Shown here: positions 1 through 6,742 of the stretch, one piece after another
Layout: every line of letters begins with the position of its first letter
How positions within the stretch are numbered: position 1 is the stretch's first letter
NCBI GenBank assembly: GCA_937124965.1
Contig: CAKZLB010000016.1
Location: 212,712-276,711, forward strand
Source of the DNA: an uncultured Bacteroidota bacterium
Lineage (GTDB): Bacteria; Bacteroidota; Bacteroidia; NS11-12g; UBA9320
Direction of reading: 5' to 3'
Length of the DNA stretch: 64,000 bases
Made by a program: the position numbers and the translations under genes
The notes under the pieces: model-generated
What the model saw: the letters and a program-made list of their open reading frames with translations, nothing else
Databases searched by the model: none
Told to the model about the DNA's origin: nothing

Positions 1-1
1 T

Positions 2-316
2 GTGTCAATAATTACTCCATTGCCAAAAAGAGAAATGTTTGATTACTACTTTGTTAAGGCAGATATTCCAGATGACGATATGGAGCGTGCACGAAAAAAC
101 TTAGAGCGAGAAAAACTCAAAGAGGAGAGTGAGACACTAAAGCCAGACGGAAGCGAAACGGGTAAATACTATTTGGCACAGCAAGCCAGAACATATTATT
201 CGGCGGGTCAAATTGCTCCTAATAATTTGTTAAATCCATTTGCATGGGCACAATTTTTCGAAGCATGGAAACGAGGAGACTTTAAGAAGAAAGAAAAGAA
301 AATTTCTGGAGAGTAG
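2..316 (+). CDS. C-terminal part of an unrecognised protein, cut by the window edge
   Basis: The reading frame is open from the first bases and ends at a TAG at 314-316, so the true start probably lies to the left. The visible 104 residues are highly charged, with a Lys/Glu-rich stretch at about residues 27-45, an aromatic patch (NPFAWAQFFEAWKRGDF) near the end and a Lys-rich tail. I see no signal peptide, membrane segment or known motif. The gene converges on kynA with one base between the stop codons. Function unknown. Confidence 0.6.
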   Translation: MSIITPLPKREMFDYYFVKADIPDDDMERARKNLEREKLKEESETLKPDGSETGKYYLAQQARTYYSAGQIAPNNLLNPFAWAQFFEAWKRGDFKKKEKKISGE

Positions 317-317
317 G

Positions 318-1271
318 CTATTTTACGTCGGATACGTGTTGCTTGACCCAAGATTTTCCCCATTCTTCGATTTCCTGATTATTCCATAATTCTGGATAAA
401 AAATTCTTTTTTGAAATCTTGGAGGTAAGTACTTCTGCCAGTTAGTTCCTCCTGTAGCTGCAATGTCAACAGGGTTTCTTTGCAAGTAAACCACTGCTGT
501 TTTGTAATGAGCAAGAGGCCAATTAACATTTACATTTAAATCTAAATTTTTCAATGCTTGGATTAATGATTCATCTTGCTGGTCTTCTTTTGGTAACTGC
601 TTATATCGTGACCAGATATTTGAGTTTTTATAATCTACAGCCATTTGAATTAGTTCAGCATTATACTTTAATTCAAACTGCTTAAGTGTTAAGGTTTTTT
701 CACCTGTGGCAAGAACAGTTGCTCCCGCTTGCCAATAAATAAAGCGATACATATCTTCAATGTCAGCGCTTCGGTCAAACTGATTTCGATGATCTTTGTC
801 TACAAGATTGATGAAATCTGTAGAAGCGATTTCGATCATACGATATTGTGCTGATTGAAACCCTGAAGCTGGCAGCAACGCCATTCTAAACTCAAGAAAC
901 TGTTTCTGGTTCATACCTTCACTCATTACTGTAAATGAGTCGGTTAAGATGATAAAGTACCGATTGATTCGTCTGATTTTTTCAAGCAAATAGGATTTAC
1001 TTATGCTTGTTTCCTCCGCCATCTGCTTCATTTCGTGAAGAATCATTTTAAAGTACAACTCGGTTATCTGGTGGTACATTATAAAGATGTTCTCGTCTGG
1101 AATGTCTGTTTTCGGTTTTTGAAGCGTTAGCAGAGTGTCGAGATGAACATAGTCCCAGTAGGGAACATAGTTTTCGTACAATCTGCCTTCAAGGTATGAG
1201 GCTAAATCTTGCCCCATTGATTTGTATTTAATCTCGAGTTTCTCGATTAATTTTTGAATCGTTGAATCCAT
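318..1271 (-). CDS. kynA: Tryptophan 2,3-dioxygenase
   Basis: This haem enzyme oxidises L-tryptophan to N-formylkynurenine, the first step of the kynurenine pathway. At 317 aa it has the usual length for bacterial TDO. The signature FIMYHQITELYFK (about residues 63-75) carries the active-site His67. LEFR at 127-130 supplies the substrate-carboxylate Arg, and PASGFQSAQYR follows. His255 in LAHYKT fits the proximal haem ligand, and the ATGG loop (272-275) is the mobile substrate-binding segment. It is the second gene after rfbC, three bases downstream, so probably co-transcribed with it. No other kynurenine-pathway gene is visible, so whether the product feeds NAD synthesis or catabolism cannot be told here. 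The family call is secure. Confidence 0.95.
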   Translation of the reverse strand: MDSTIQKLIEKLEIKYKSMGQDLASYLEGRLYENYVPYWDYVHLDTLLTLQKPKTDIPDENIFIMYHQITELYFKMILHEMKQMAEETSISKSYLLEKIRRINRYFIILTDSFTVMSEGMNQKQFLEFRMALLPASGFQSAQYRMIEIASTDFINLVDKDHRNQFDRSADIEDMYRFIYWQAGATVLATGEKTLTLKQFELKYNAELIQMAVDYKNSNIWSRYKQLPKEDQQDESLIQALKNLDLNVNVNWPLAHYKTAVVYLQRNPVDIAATGGTNWQKYLPPRFQKRIFYPELWNNQEIEEWGKSWVKQHVSDVK

Positions 1272-1274
1272 GCT

Positions 1275-1820
1275 TTATTTAAACGGTGTTTTAAATTCTA
1301 CGAATGGTACATATACCTTGTCTTTTTCTGATAGCAAAACATCATTCAATTCCCATTCAATATTTAATGCAGAATCGTTATACATAATTCCATCTTCAGA
1401 ACTAGGCAAATAAAAGTTTGTGCATTTGTAACTAAAAATTGTTTGATCTTCCAATGTGCAGAATCCATGAGCGAAGCCTGGTGGCACCCAAAACATTTTT
1501 TTATTTTCTGCAGATAGAATTATGCTATATGACAAACCATAGGTTGGGCTCGACTTTCGGATATCCACAATGACATCTTGCACACTCCCGCTAATAACAC
1601 GTACTAACTTACCTTGGTCGTGAGGAGGTTTTTGAAAATGCAATCCTCTTAAAACGCCTTTATTTGATAACGATTGATTATCTTGGACGAACGTAAGTTT
1701 TAATCCTGCTTCGATAAATTGCTTTTCGTTATAACTTTCAAAAAAGTATCCTCGGTGGTCTCCAAAAACATTGGGTTCAATAATTTTAGGGCCTTCTATG
1801 TTAATATCAGTAAATTTCAA
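1275..1820 (-). CDS. rfbC: dTDP-4-dehydrorhamnose 3,5-epimerase
   Basis: RfbC/RmlC epimerises dTDP-4-keto-6-deoxyglucose on the route to dTDP-L-rhamnose for surface polysaccharide. The 181-aa length is standard. LRGLHFQ at about residues 58-63 contains the catalytic His61, the KLVRVISG and DVIVDIR strands follow, and WVPPGFAHGF (111-120) is the cupin signature. The other rhamnose genes (rfbA, rfbB, rfbD) are not in the window. It heads a two-gene operon with kynA, which has no obvious metabolic link to it. The 103-bp upstream region is shared divergently with the helicase gene. Confidence 0.95.
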   Translation of the reverse strand: MKFTDINIEGPKIIEPNVFGDHRGYFFESYNEKQFIEAGLKLTFVQDNQSLSNKGVLRGLHFQKPPHDQGKLVRVISGSVQDVIVDIRKSSPTYGLSYSIILSAENKKMFWVPPGFAHGFCTLEDQTIFSYKCTNFYLPSSEDGIMYNDSALNIEWELNDVLLSEKDKVYVPFVEFKTPFK

Positions 1821-1911
1821 TGTATCTTTTGTTGCTGCAAATTTGTAAAACTTTTATTGATAATGTTGATAACAATGAAGGAAATTAACGAAATCAACTT
1901 TTAGCTAAAAG

Positions 1912-1919
1912 TACTTTTG
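1912..1919 (+). promoter_or_regulatory. Putative -7 box (TACTTTTG) of the helicase gene
   Basis: TACTTTTG matches the Bacteroidota -7 consensus TAnnTTTG. Only four bases separate it from the ATG at 1924, so transcription would start at about the start codon and the mRNA would be essentially leaderless. I found no convincing TTG -33 box at the usual distance. Confidence 0.45.
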
Positions 1920-1923
1920 AAAT

Positions 1924-4218
1924 ATGAATGATCTGTCAAATGCCGACTATTTGAAAGGGTTGAACGACCCTCAACGAGAAGCAGTAGTGCAAACGAAAGG
2001 CCCTGTGATGATTGTTGCCGGAGCGGGTTCAGGAAAAACTAGAGTGTTGACCTATAGAATTGCTCACATGATTGCTTCAGGCATAGACCCATTCAATATT
2101 CTCGCTTTGACTTTTACGAATAAAGCCGCAAAGGAAATGAGGAAGCGAATCGAGACTGTTGTTGGTGCTGAGGCTAAAAATATTTGGATGGGAACGTTTC
2201 ACTCAGTATTCGCCAAGATATTAAGATTTGAAGCCGAAAAGTTAGGATATCCTTCCAACTTCACTATATATGATTCAGATGATTCAAAAAGCCTGCTTAA
2301 AACGATCATCAAAGAGATGAAGTTGGATGACAAAGTATACAAGCCCAATGTGGTGCTGAATCGAATTAGTGCTGCTAAAAATAGTCTGATTACATATAAA
2401 ATGTATCAAAATGCAGATGAGTTGACTGCTTATGATTCAGTGAGCGGAAAACCAGAAATTGCTAAAATTTATCAGCTATATGCAAAGCGTTGTTTTATGG
2501 CTGGCGCAATGGACTTTGACGATTTATTGTTAAAAACATTCGAGCTGTTTACGAAACACATAGATGTGTTAAACAAATATCAGCACAAATTTAAATATGT
2601 GATGGTGGATGAGTATCAAGATACAAATCATTGTCAATACATGATTGTGAAGAAATTGGCAGCGGTAAACGAGAATATTTGTGTGGTTGGTGATGATGCT
2701 CAAAGTATTTATTCCTTTAGAGGGGCCACAATACGAAACATATTAAATTTTGAAAAAGATTATCCAGATCTAAAAGTGTTTAAGTTAGAGCAGAACTACA
2801 GATCTACTCAAACAATTGTAAATGCCGCTGGATCTATCATCGCTAATAACAAAGAGCAACTAGATAAGAATGTTTGGACGTCAAATCAGTTGGGCGAAAA
2901 AATAAAAGTAATTCGCGCTGTAACGGATAACGAAGAAGCGCGATTTATTGCTCAGGCAATTTTTGAGCAGAAAATGCAAGCTCAAGCAGCGCATGTGGAT
3001 TTTGCAATACTATATAGAACAAATGCTCAGTCACGTAGCCTGGAAGAAGCGTTGCGAAAGCATAACTTGCCGTATAAGATTTATGGTGGCTTATCATTTT
3101 ATCAAAGGAAAGAGATAAAAGACCTCATAGCTTACATGAGGCTTACCGTAAACCATAAGGACGAAGAGAGCTTAAAACGGATAATCAACTATCCTGCCCG
3201 AGGTATAGGTAAAACGACTTTGGATAAAGTTCAACTTCATGCATCGGAACAAGGGGTGTCCTGGTGGGACATAGTCTGTAATGCAGAGGTGTTTCCTAAT
3301 TTGTCAGGAGCCAAAACGAAGCTCGCCGATTTTGCTGTCAAAATTAAAAGTTTTGCTACGATGCTTGAATCGAAGGATGCATACGACTTGGCCATGCATA
3401 TAGCAAAATCAACTAACTTGTTAAAAAATCTTTACGAAGACAAGACTGTAGAAGGTATAAGTAGATACGAAAATGTTGTCGAACTGCTAAATGGTATTAA
3501 AGAGTTTGTTGAAGACGATACGAGTGAACTTGAGAAGAACCTTGGGGTGTATTTGCAAGATATTGCTTTGCTTACGGATTCAGACAAAGACGATGGCTCG
3601 GAGGATAAAATATCACTGATGACAATTCACGCAGCAAAAGGGTTGGAGTTTCCATACGTGTATATTTCTGGAATGGAAGAAAATCTATTTCCTAGTCAGA
3701 TGAGCTCGGGAAGCCGCAAAGAATTAGAGGAGGAGAGAAGATTGTTTTATGTGGGAATGACACGAGCGGAGCGTAAACTGACGTTATCCTACGCCAACTC
3801 ACGATTTAGATTTGGTCAATTGTTGCCTTGTGAACCTAGTCGATTCATATCAGAAATTGCAGAAGACTTCGTTGAGGTTGACAAAAAGTCTCTGTTAGCT
3901 AGAGACACGGATAAGCAAACAAGTCGCTTTGAGCGAAAAGGAAACACAGACGCGAAGCCCAGTTTTCAAAATAAGTACGGAAGAGCGAACCCAAAACGAA
4001 CTGCAAACAGCTTACCTCCACCGATTCAAAATTTTGTTCCAGACGATACAAAGAACTTAAAAGTTGATGATGTGGTCGAACATCAACGTTTTGGTAAAGG
4101 TGTTGTTGTTATTGTAGATGGTGATTTTGGTAATAAAAAAGCCACCATCGAATTTGAGCAGTATGGCAAAAAGCAATTGGTGCTGAAGTTTGCTAAACTT
4201 CGGTTTGTAGTTGACTAA
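1924..4218 (+). CDS. pcrA: UvrD/PcrA-type superfamily 1 DNA helicase
   Basis: A 3'-5' ATP-dependent DNA helicase of the UvrD/PcrA/Rep group, acting in repair and in removing proteins from DNA. Motifs in order: Q-motif region LNDPQREAV, Walker A GAGSGKT (33-39), LTFTNKAAKEM (motif Ia), VDEYQDTN (Walker B), GDDAQSIYSFRGA (motif III), QNYRST (motif IV), MTIHAAKGLEF (motif V) and VGMTRAERKL (motif VI). The C-terminal ~60 residues after a basic linker (VVEHQRFGKGVV and following) fit the Tudor-like tail of PcrA. At 764 aa it is full length. The gene ends tail-to-tail with the receiver gene, overlapping it by 4 bp. UvrD and PcrA cannot be told apart from sequence alone. Confidence 0.93.
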   Translation: MNDLSNADYLKGLNDPQREAVVQTKGPVMIVAGAGSGKTRVLTYRIAHMIASGIDPFNILALTFTNKAAKEMRKRIETVVGAEAKNIWMGTFHSVFAKILRFEAEKLGYPSNFTIYDSDDSKSLLKTIIKEMKLDDKVYKPNVVLNRISAAKNSLITYKMYQNADELTAYDSVSGKPEIAKIYQLYAKRCFMAGAMDFDDLLLKTFELFTKHIDVLNKYQHKFKYVMVDEYQDTNHCQYMIVKKLAAVNENICVVGDDAQSIYSFRGATIRNILNFEKDYPDLKVFKLEQNYRSTQTIVNAAGSIIANNKEQLDKNVWTSNQLGEKIKVIRAVTDNEEARFIAQAIFEQKMQAQAAHVDFAILYRTNAQSRSLEEALRKHNLPYKIYGGLSFYQRKEIKDLIAYMRLTVNHKDEESLKRIINYPARGIGKTTLDKVQLHASEQGVSWWDIVCNAEVFPNLSGAKTKLADFAVKIKSFATMLESKDAYDLAMHIAKSTNLLKNLYEDKTVEGISRYENVVELLNGIKEFVEDDTSELEKNLGVYLQDIALLTDSDKDDGSEDKISLMTIHAAKGLEFPYVYISGMEENLFPSQMSSGSRKELEEERRLFYVGMTRAERKLTLSYANSRFRFGQLLPCEPSRFISEIAEDFVEVDKKSLLARDTDKQTSRFERKGNTDAKPSFQNKYGRANPKRTANSLPPPIQNFVPDDTKNLKVDDVVEHQRFGKGVVVIVDGDFGNKKATIEFEQYGKKQLVLKFAKLRFVVD

Positions 4219-4586
4219 GCTGAAGCTCTAAATCGATCTACTATACCCCAAAGTTGTTCCATTCCATTTGGTTTTAGAATGTAGTCATTCATGCCGTAAT
4301 CAATAGCCTTAGGTAACACTTCCTCCTCAGGTAAGCTGGTAAAAGCAATGATTGGGACCTTTAAGTTGAATTTACGTACTGACTTGGCAACGTCAAATCC
4401 GTCGTTGTTAGGCATTTGAATGTCCATAAGAACTACGGTGTAGTCATTTTTGGAGATAAGTTCTAATGCTTGCTTTTTGTTCGTTGCAATGTCGAAAGAG
4501 ATACCCAGCTTATTAAACATAAAGCCGATGTACAAACTGTTAATCTCGTGATCGTCGATTAAAAGTAATTTGATGTTAGAATTCAT
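4215..4586 (-). CDS. Stand-alone response-regulator receiver domain protein
   Basis: A 123-aa single CheY-like receiver with no output domain. Visible residues are the acidic pair in LLLIDDHE, the phospho-acceptor Asp in VVLMDIQMP, the switch Thr in IAFTS and the conserved Lys in DYILKP. I chose the ATG at 4586, which directly precedes the first receiver strand; the frame is open up to 4724, but that extension shows no receiver features. It should pass phosphate in a relay or act through protein contact. No histidine kinase is nearby, so the partner is unknown. It may be transcribed with the gene starting at 5157, 145 bp upstream on the same strand. Confidence 0.85.
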   Translation of the reverse strand: MNSNIKLLLIDDHEINSLYIGFMFNKLGISFDIATNKKQALELISKNDYTVVLMDIQMPNNDGFDVAKSVRKFNLKVPIIAFTSLPEEEVLPKAIDYGMNDYILKPNGMEQLWGIVDRFRASA

Positions 4587-4731
4587 AAGTCGTAGTAATC
4601 TGTCTGCTTTGTTAATGACAATTGAGGTGCCAAAGCAACAGAAAATATATAAGTAGTTTAAAATAAGTAGTTTACGTATTTGTCGATATTGAGAAATATT
4701 CCCAAAAATGGAATAAACTCTCAAAAGGGTT

Positions 4732-5157
4732 TTAAATTTTCATATTTTTTAGATTGTTCCAAAGTTTAACTTTCAAAGATTTGTCGTTTTGGATATTCGT
4801 AAGACTGTCGAAGTAAAACATCATACGTTGACCTATATTGTGTGGTTCGTAGTAAGCTTTGTCGTTAATAAAACTAGAATCAAATATTAATATATTGACA
4901 AGTGTTGGCTCCCAGTGTTTGTCTATTGGCTGGCTAGCTTCAATTTTGCAGTCCTTGATACTTACCTGTTTTGCCGCTAAGATTTTAGAAAGAAAGTCTT
5001 CGTCTTTTTTAGATAATGGGGTGGATGGTATTCCAATAATTAGCTTGTAGTTGCTGTTAATTGGTTGAGTGTCCACCACTGCTTCTTGGTCTAAGTCGTA
5101 ATAATTGTCAAACAGTACATTTAGGTCTTCACCATCAATTATCCACGTTTCTTGCAT
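4732..5157 (-). CDS. Uncharacterised protein, possibly related to DNA polymerase III psi
   Basis: A 141-aa soluble acidic protein without signal peptide or membrane segment. Its centre reads as a beta-strand (YKLIIGIP), then LSKKDEDFLSKILAA, then a second strand (VNILIFDSS). This resembles the 'L...E..LL.KIL.A' arrangement in Bacteroidota proteins annotated as psi-like clamp-loader subunits, but that is recall of a pattern, not an alignment, and the rest does not match anything I know. A TATTTTTG -7 box on the minus strand (5169-5162) lies four bases before the ATG, supporting the start and suggesting a nearly leaderless message. A search with a psi (HolD) profile would settle it. Confidence 0.5.
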   Translation of the reverse strand: MQETWIIDGEDLNVLFDNYYDLDQEAVVDTQPINSNYKLIIGIPSTPLSKKDEDFLSKILAAKQVSIKDCKIEASQPIDKHWEPTLVNILIFDSSFINDKAYYEPHNIGQRMMFYFDSLTNIQNDKSLKVKLWNNLKNMKI

Positions 5158-5238
5158 AAATCAAAAATAATTCATTTTTGGGAGCAAAAAGAGAATAAAA
5201 CCGTAAATAATGTCATTTTTGATTATTGTCATGTCAAA

Positions 5239-5342
5239 ATGGGAATAAATTTAATCCTTAAAGTATAGCAAATTCAGTAATTCGTCATAAAAAAACTTAA
5301 AAAATTCAAAATGGGAACAAAAAATCTAAATATGGGAACAAA
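5239..5342 (+). repeat. Three copies of an ATGGGAA(C/T)AAA motif
   Basis: ATGGGAATAAA occurs at 5239-5249, and ATGGGAACAAA at 5311-5321 and 5332-5342. The last two are 21 bp apart, i.e. on the same face of the helix. Such spacing is common for binding sites of a dimeric or cooperative regulator. Related but weaker sequences occur at 5174-5190 and near 4690. The regulated gene could be the OmpA gene (plus) or the 5157 gene (minus). Confidence 0.4.
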
Positions 5343-5380
5343 TTTGACAGGGTGAAATCGTAAGGCATTGATAATCAGTA

Positions 5381-5520
5381 CTTATGATAATGGCATATGC
5401 TTCGCTTAAACCATCATGTAACTTTCGAGAGAAAGAGCACATGGTTAATAATTTTCATCATAAGTAGTAGTTTAGTATTTTATCTTTGATTTTAAGCCCT
5501 GACCTATATGGTCGGGGCTT
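5381..5520 (+). ncRNA. Candidate structured non-coding RNA or mRNA leader
   Basis: Nested complementary segments are visible: CTTATGAT (5381-5388) with ATCATAAG (5457-5464); AACC-ATC-ATGT (5409-5419) with ACATGGTT (5439-5446), leaving ATC bulged; and CTTTC-GAGA-GAAAG (5422-5435) as a tip hairpin. Downstream, AAGCCCTGACC pairs with GGTCGGGGCTT (5494-5520) through a TATAT loop, with one G-U pair that is only allowed on the plus strand. No T-run follows, so it is a poor intrinsic terminator. A TATCTTTG box at 5481-5488 could instead start a leader beginning with this hairpin. No plus-strand gene lies between 4218 and here to need a terminator. Confidence 0.4.
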
Positions 5521-5582
5521 GTCATTTGTACCAATTCACAAAACTACTCCATTGGGAGTTATTATCGAAAAATAAAGAACTG

Positions 5583-5590
5583 TAACTTTG
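5583..5590 (+). promoter_or_regulatory. Putative -7 box (TAACTTTG) of the OmpA gene
   Basis: TAACTTTG fits TAnnTTTG and lies 14 bp before the first ATG at 5605. The nearest upstream TTG (5552-5554) is 28 bp away, longer than the usual ~20, so the -33 element is unclear. Confidence 0.45.
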
Positions 5591-5604
5591 CGTTAGTTAA
5601 TATA

Positions 5605-6738
5605 ATGATTCACCGATGCTGCATATCTATTGCTGACTATCCGTTAAGAGGGATGTGCCTGTTCTTCTTTTGGTTTGTTGCATCCATGCTGAATTCTCAA
5701 GTTGCTTTATCTCAATCGTATGAGCAAAAAACAATAAGCGTTTATTTTCCGTCAGATGGAGACAAGATTACACCAGAGTCAAAAACTAAGATTAGACAAG
5801 CTTTCTTGGAGATTCATCCGCGTATCATACGAGAAGTATATATAGAAGGTCACACAGATAGCGATGCTTCTTTAAGTTATAATATATCACTGTCAAATCG
5901 AAGGGCAGACAATGCACGCATATATTTACTATCCCAAGGCGTTAGAGAGTCTATAATAAAATTAGGTGCTTTTGGTGAAAGTAAACCAGTTAGCAGAAAG
6001 AAGGCCATGAATCGTCGTGTGTTGATGACTTTTGTTTATGAAACTGAGGAGGAGCCTAAAGAGCGGTTTGAAATTACTACAGGAAACGCAAAGTTTATTG
6101 AAGTAGTCACATTCAACGCCCAAACTAAAGAAAAACTTCCTTGCGATTATGTGGTCGAAAATAATAACAGAAATAGCTTTGCGAGAACGGGAGGGGATGC
6201 AACGTGTCTTTTTGATCGATCCAGGTTTCCTAATCTACATGTGATTTTTTCTAAATCTGGGTTCTTGAACGAAGCTGTGGTAATTGACGAGACCAAAGCT
6301 CGAAATGCAGGAGATACATTAAGACTTAAGGTATATTTGAAACCAGTTGAAGTGGTTCAGAAACTTCGCTACGATCATATCTATTTCTATACGGACACCG
6401 ATGACTTCAAACCTGAAGCTAAGAGAGAGCTAGAGAAATTGGTGCAAATGCTTGACGGTGATCAAAATTTATATGTAGAGATTCAAGGTCACATGAATTT
6501 CTCGGAAACAAGACAAGCTAATATCTTGCAACGTATCTATAATCATGATTTGTCGCACAAAAGGGCCAAAGCTGTTTATCGCTATCTGATAACTAGAGGT
6601 ATTGATAAAGACAGACTGACGTATAAAGGTTTGAGTAACTTTAGAATGATTTACCCAAATCCAAAAAACGAATCAGAGGCAGATCAAAACAAACGGGTAG
6701 AGGTTTGGACATTGCAATTAGTCGAAAATTCAAACTAA
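5605..6738 (+). CDS. Periplasmic protein with two OmpA-like domains
   Basis: A 377-aa exported protein. The signal peptide core is MCLFFFWFVASMLNS, with cleavage likely near ALSQS; the ATG at 5653 is an alternative start. Residues ~45-145 form an OmpA-like peptidoglycan-binding domain with the meso-DAP-binding Asp in GHTDS and Arg in SNRRADN. A middle region (~160-240) looks like a carboxypeptidase-regulatory-type beta sandwich. A second OmpA-like domain (~255-370) ends NKRVEVW. In this copy GHTD has become GHMN, so the ligand Asp is lost, although the HKRAKAV Arg remains. It probably anchors the envelope to peptidoglycan through the first domain only. It stands alone, converging on the porin gene 5 bp away. 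Confidence 0.85.
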   Translation: MIHRCCISIADYPLRGMCLFFFWFVASMLNSQVALSQSYEQKTISVYFPSDGDKITPESKTKIRQAFLEIHPRIIREVYIEGHTDSDASLSYNISLSNRRADNARIYLLSQGVRESIIKLGAFGESKPVSRKKAMNRRVLMTFVYETEEEPKERFEITTGNAKFIEVVTFNAQTKEKLPCDYVVENNNRNSFARTGGDATCLFDRSRFPNLHVIFSKSGFLNEAVVIDETKARNAGDTLRLKVYLKPVEVVQKLRYDHIYFYTDTDDFKPEAKRELEKLVQMLDGDQNLYVEIQGHMNFSETRQANILQRIYNHDLSHKRAKAVYRYLITRGIDKDRLTYKGLSNFRMIYPNPKNESEADQNKRVEVWTLQLVENSN

Positions 6739-6742
6739 TTTA

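Larger units (their letters stand above)
5158..5604. other. 447-bp non-coding stretch
   Basis: No convincing gene. It contains the minus-strand -7 box of the 5157 gene (5162-5169), three TGGGAA(C/T)AAA motifs (5239-5342), a set of nested inverted repeats (5381-5464), a TATCTTTG -7 box (5481-5488), a strong hairpin (5494-5520) and the -7 box of the OmpA gene (5583-5590). Short ATG-initiated frames at 5311 (14 codons) and 5384 (27 codons) are too short to support as genes. Confidence 0.6.

Noticed and set aside
5494-5520. Intrinsic terminator of an upstream gene
   Set aside because: No plus-strand gene lies upstream within 1.2 kb and no T-run follows, so it is listed as part of a possible RNA or leader instead.
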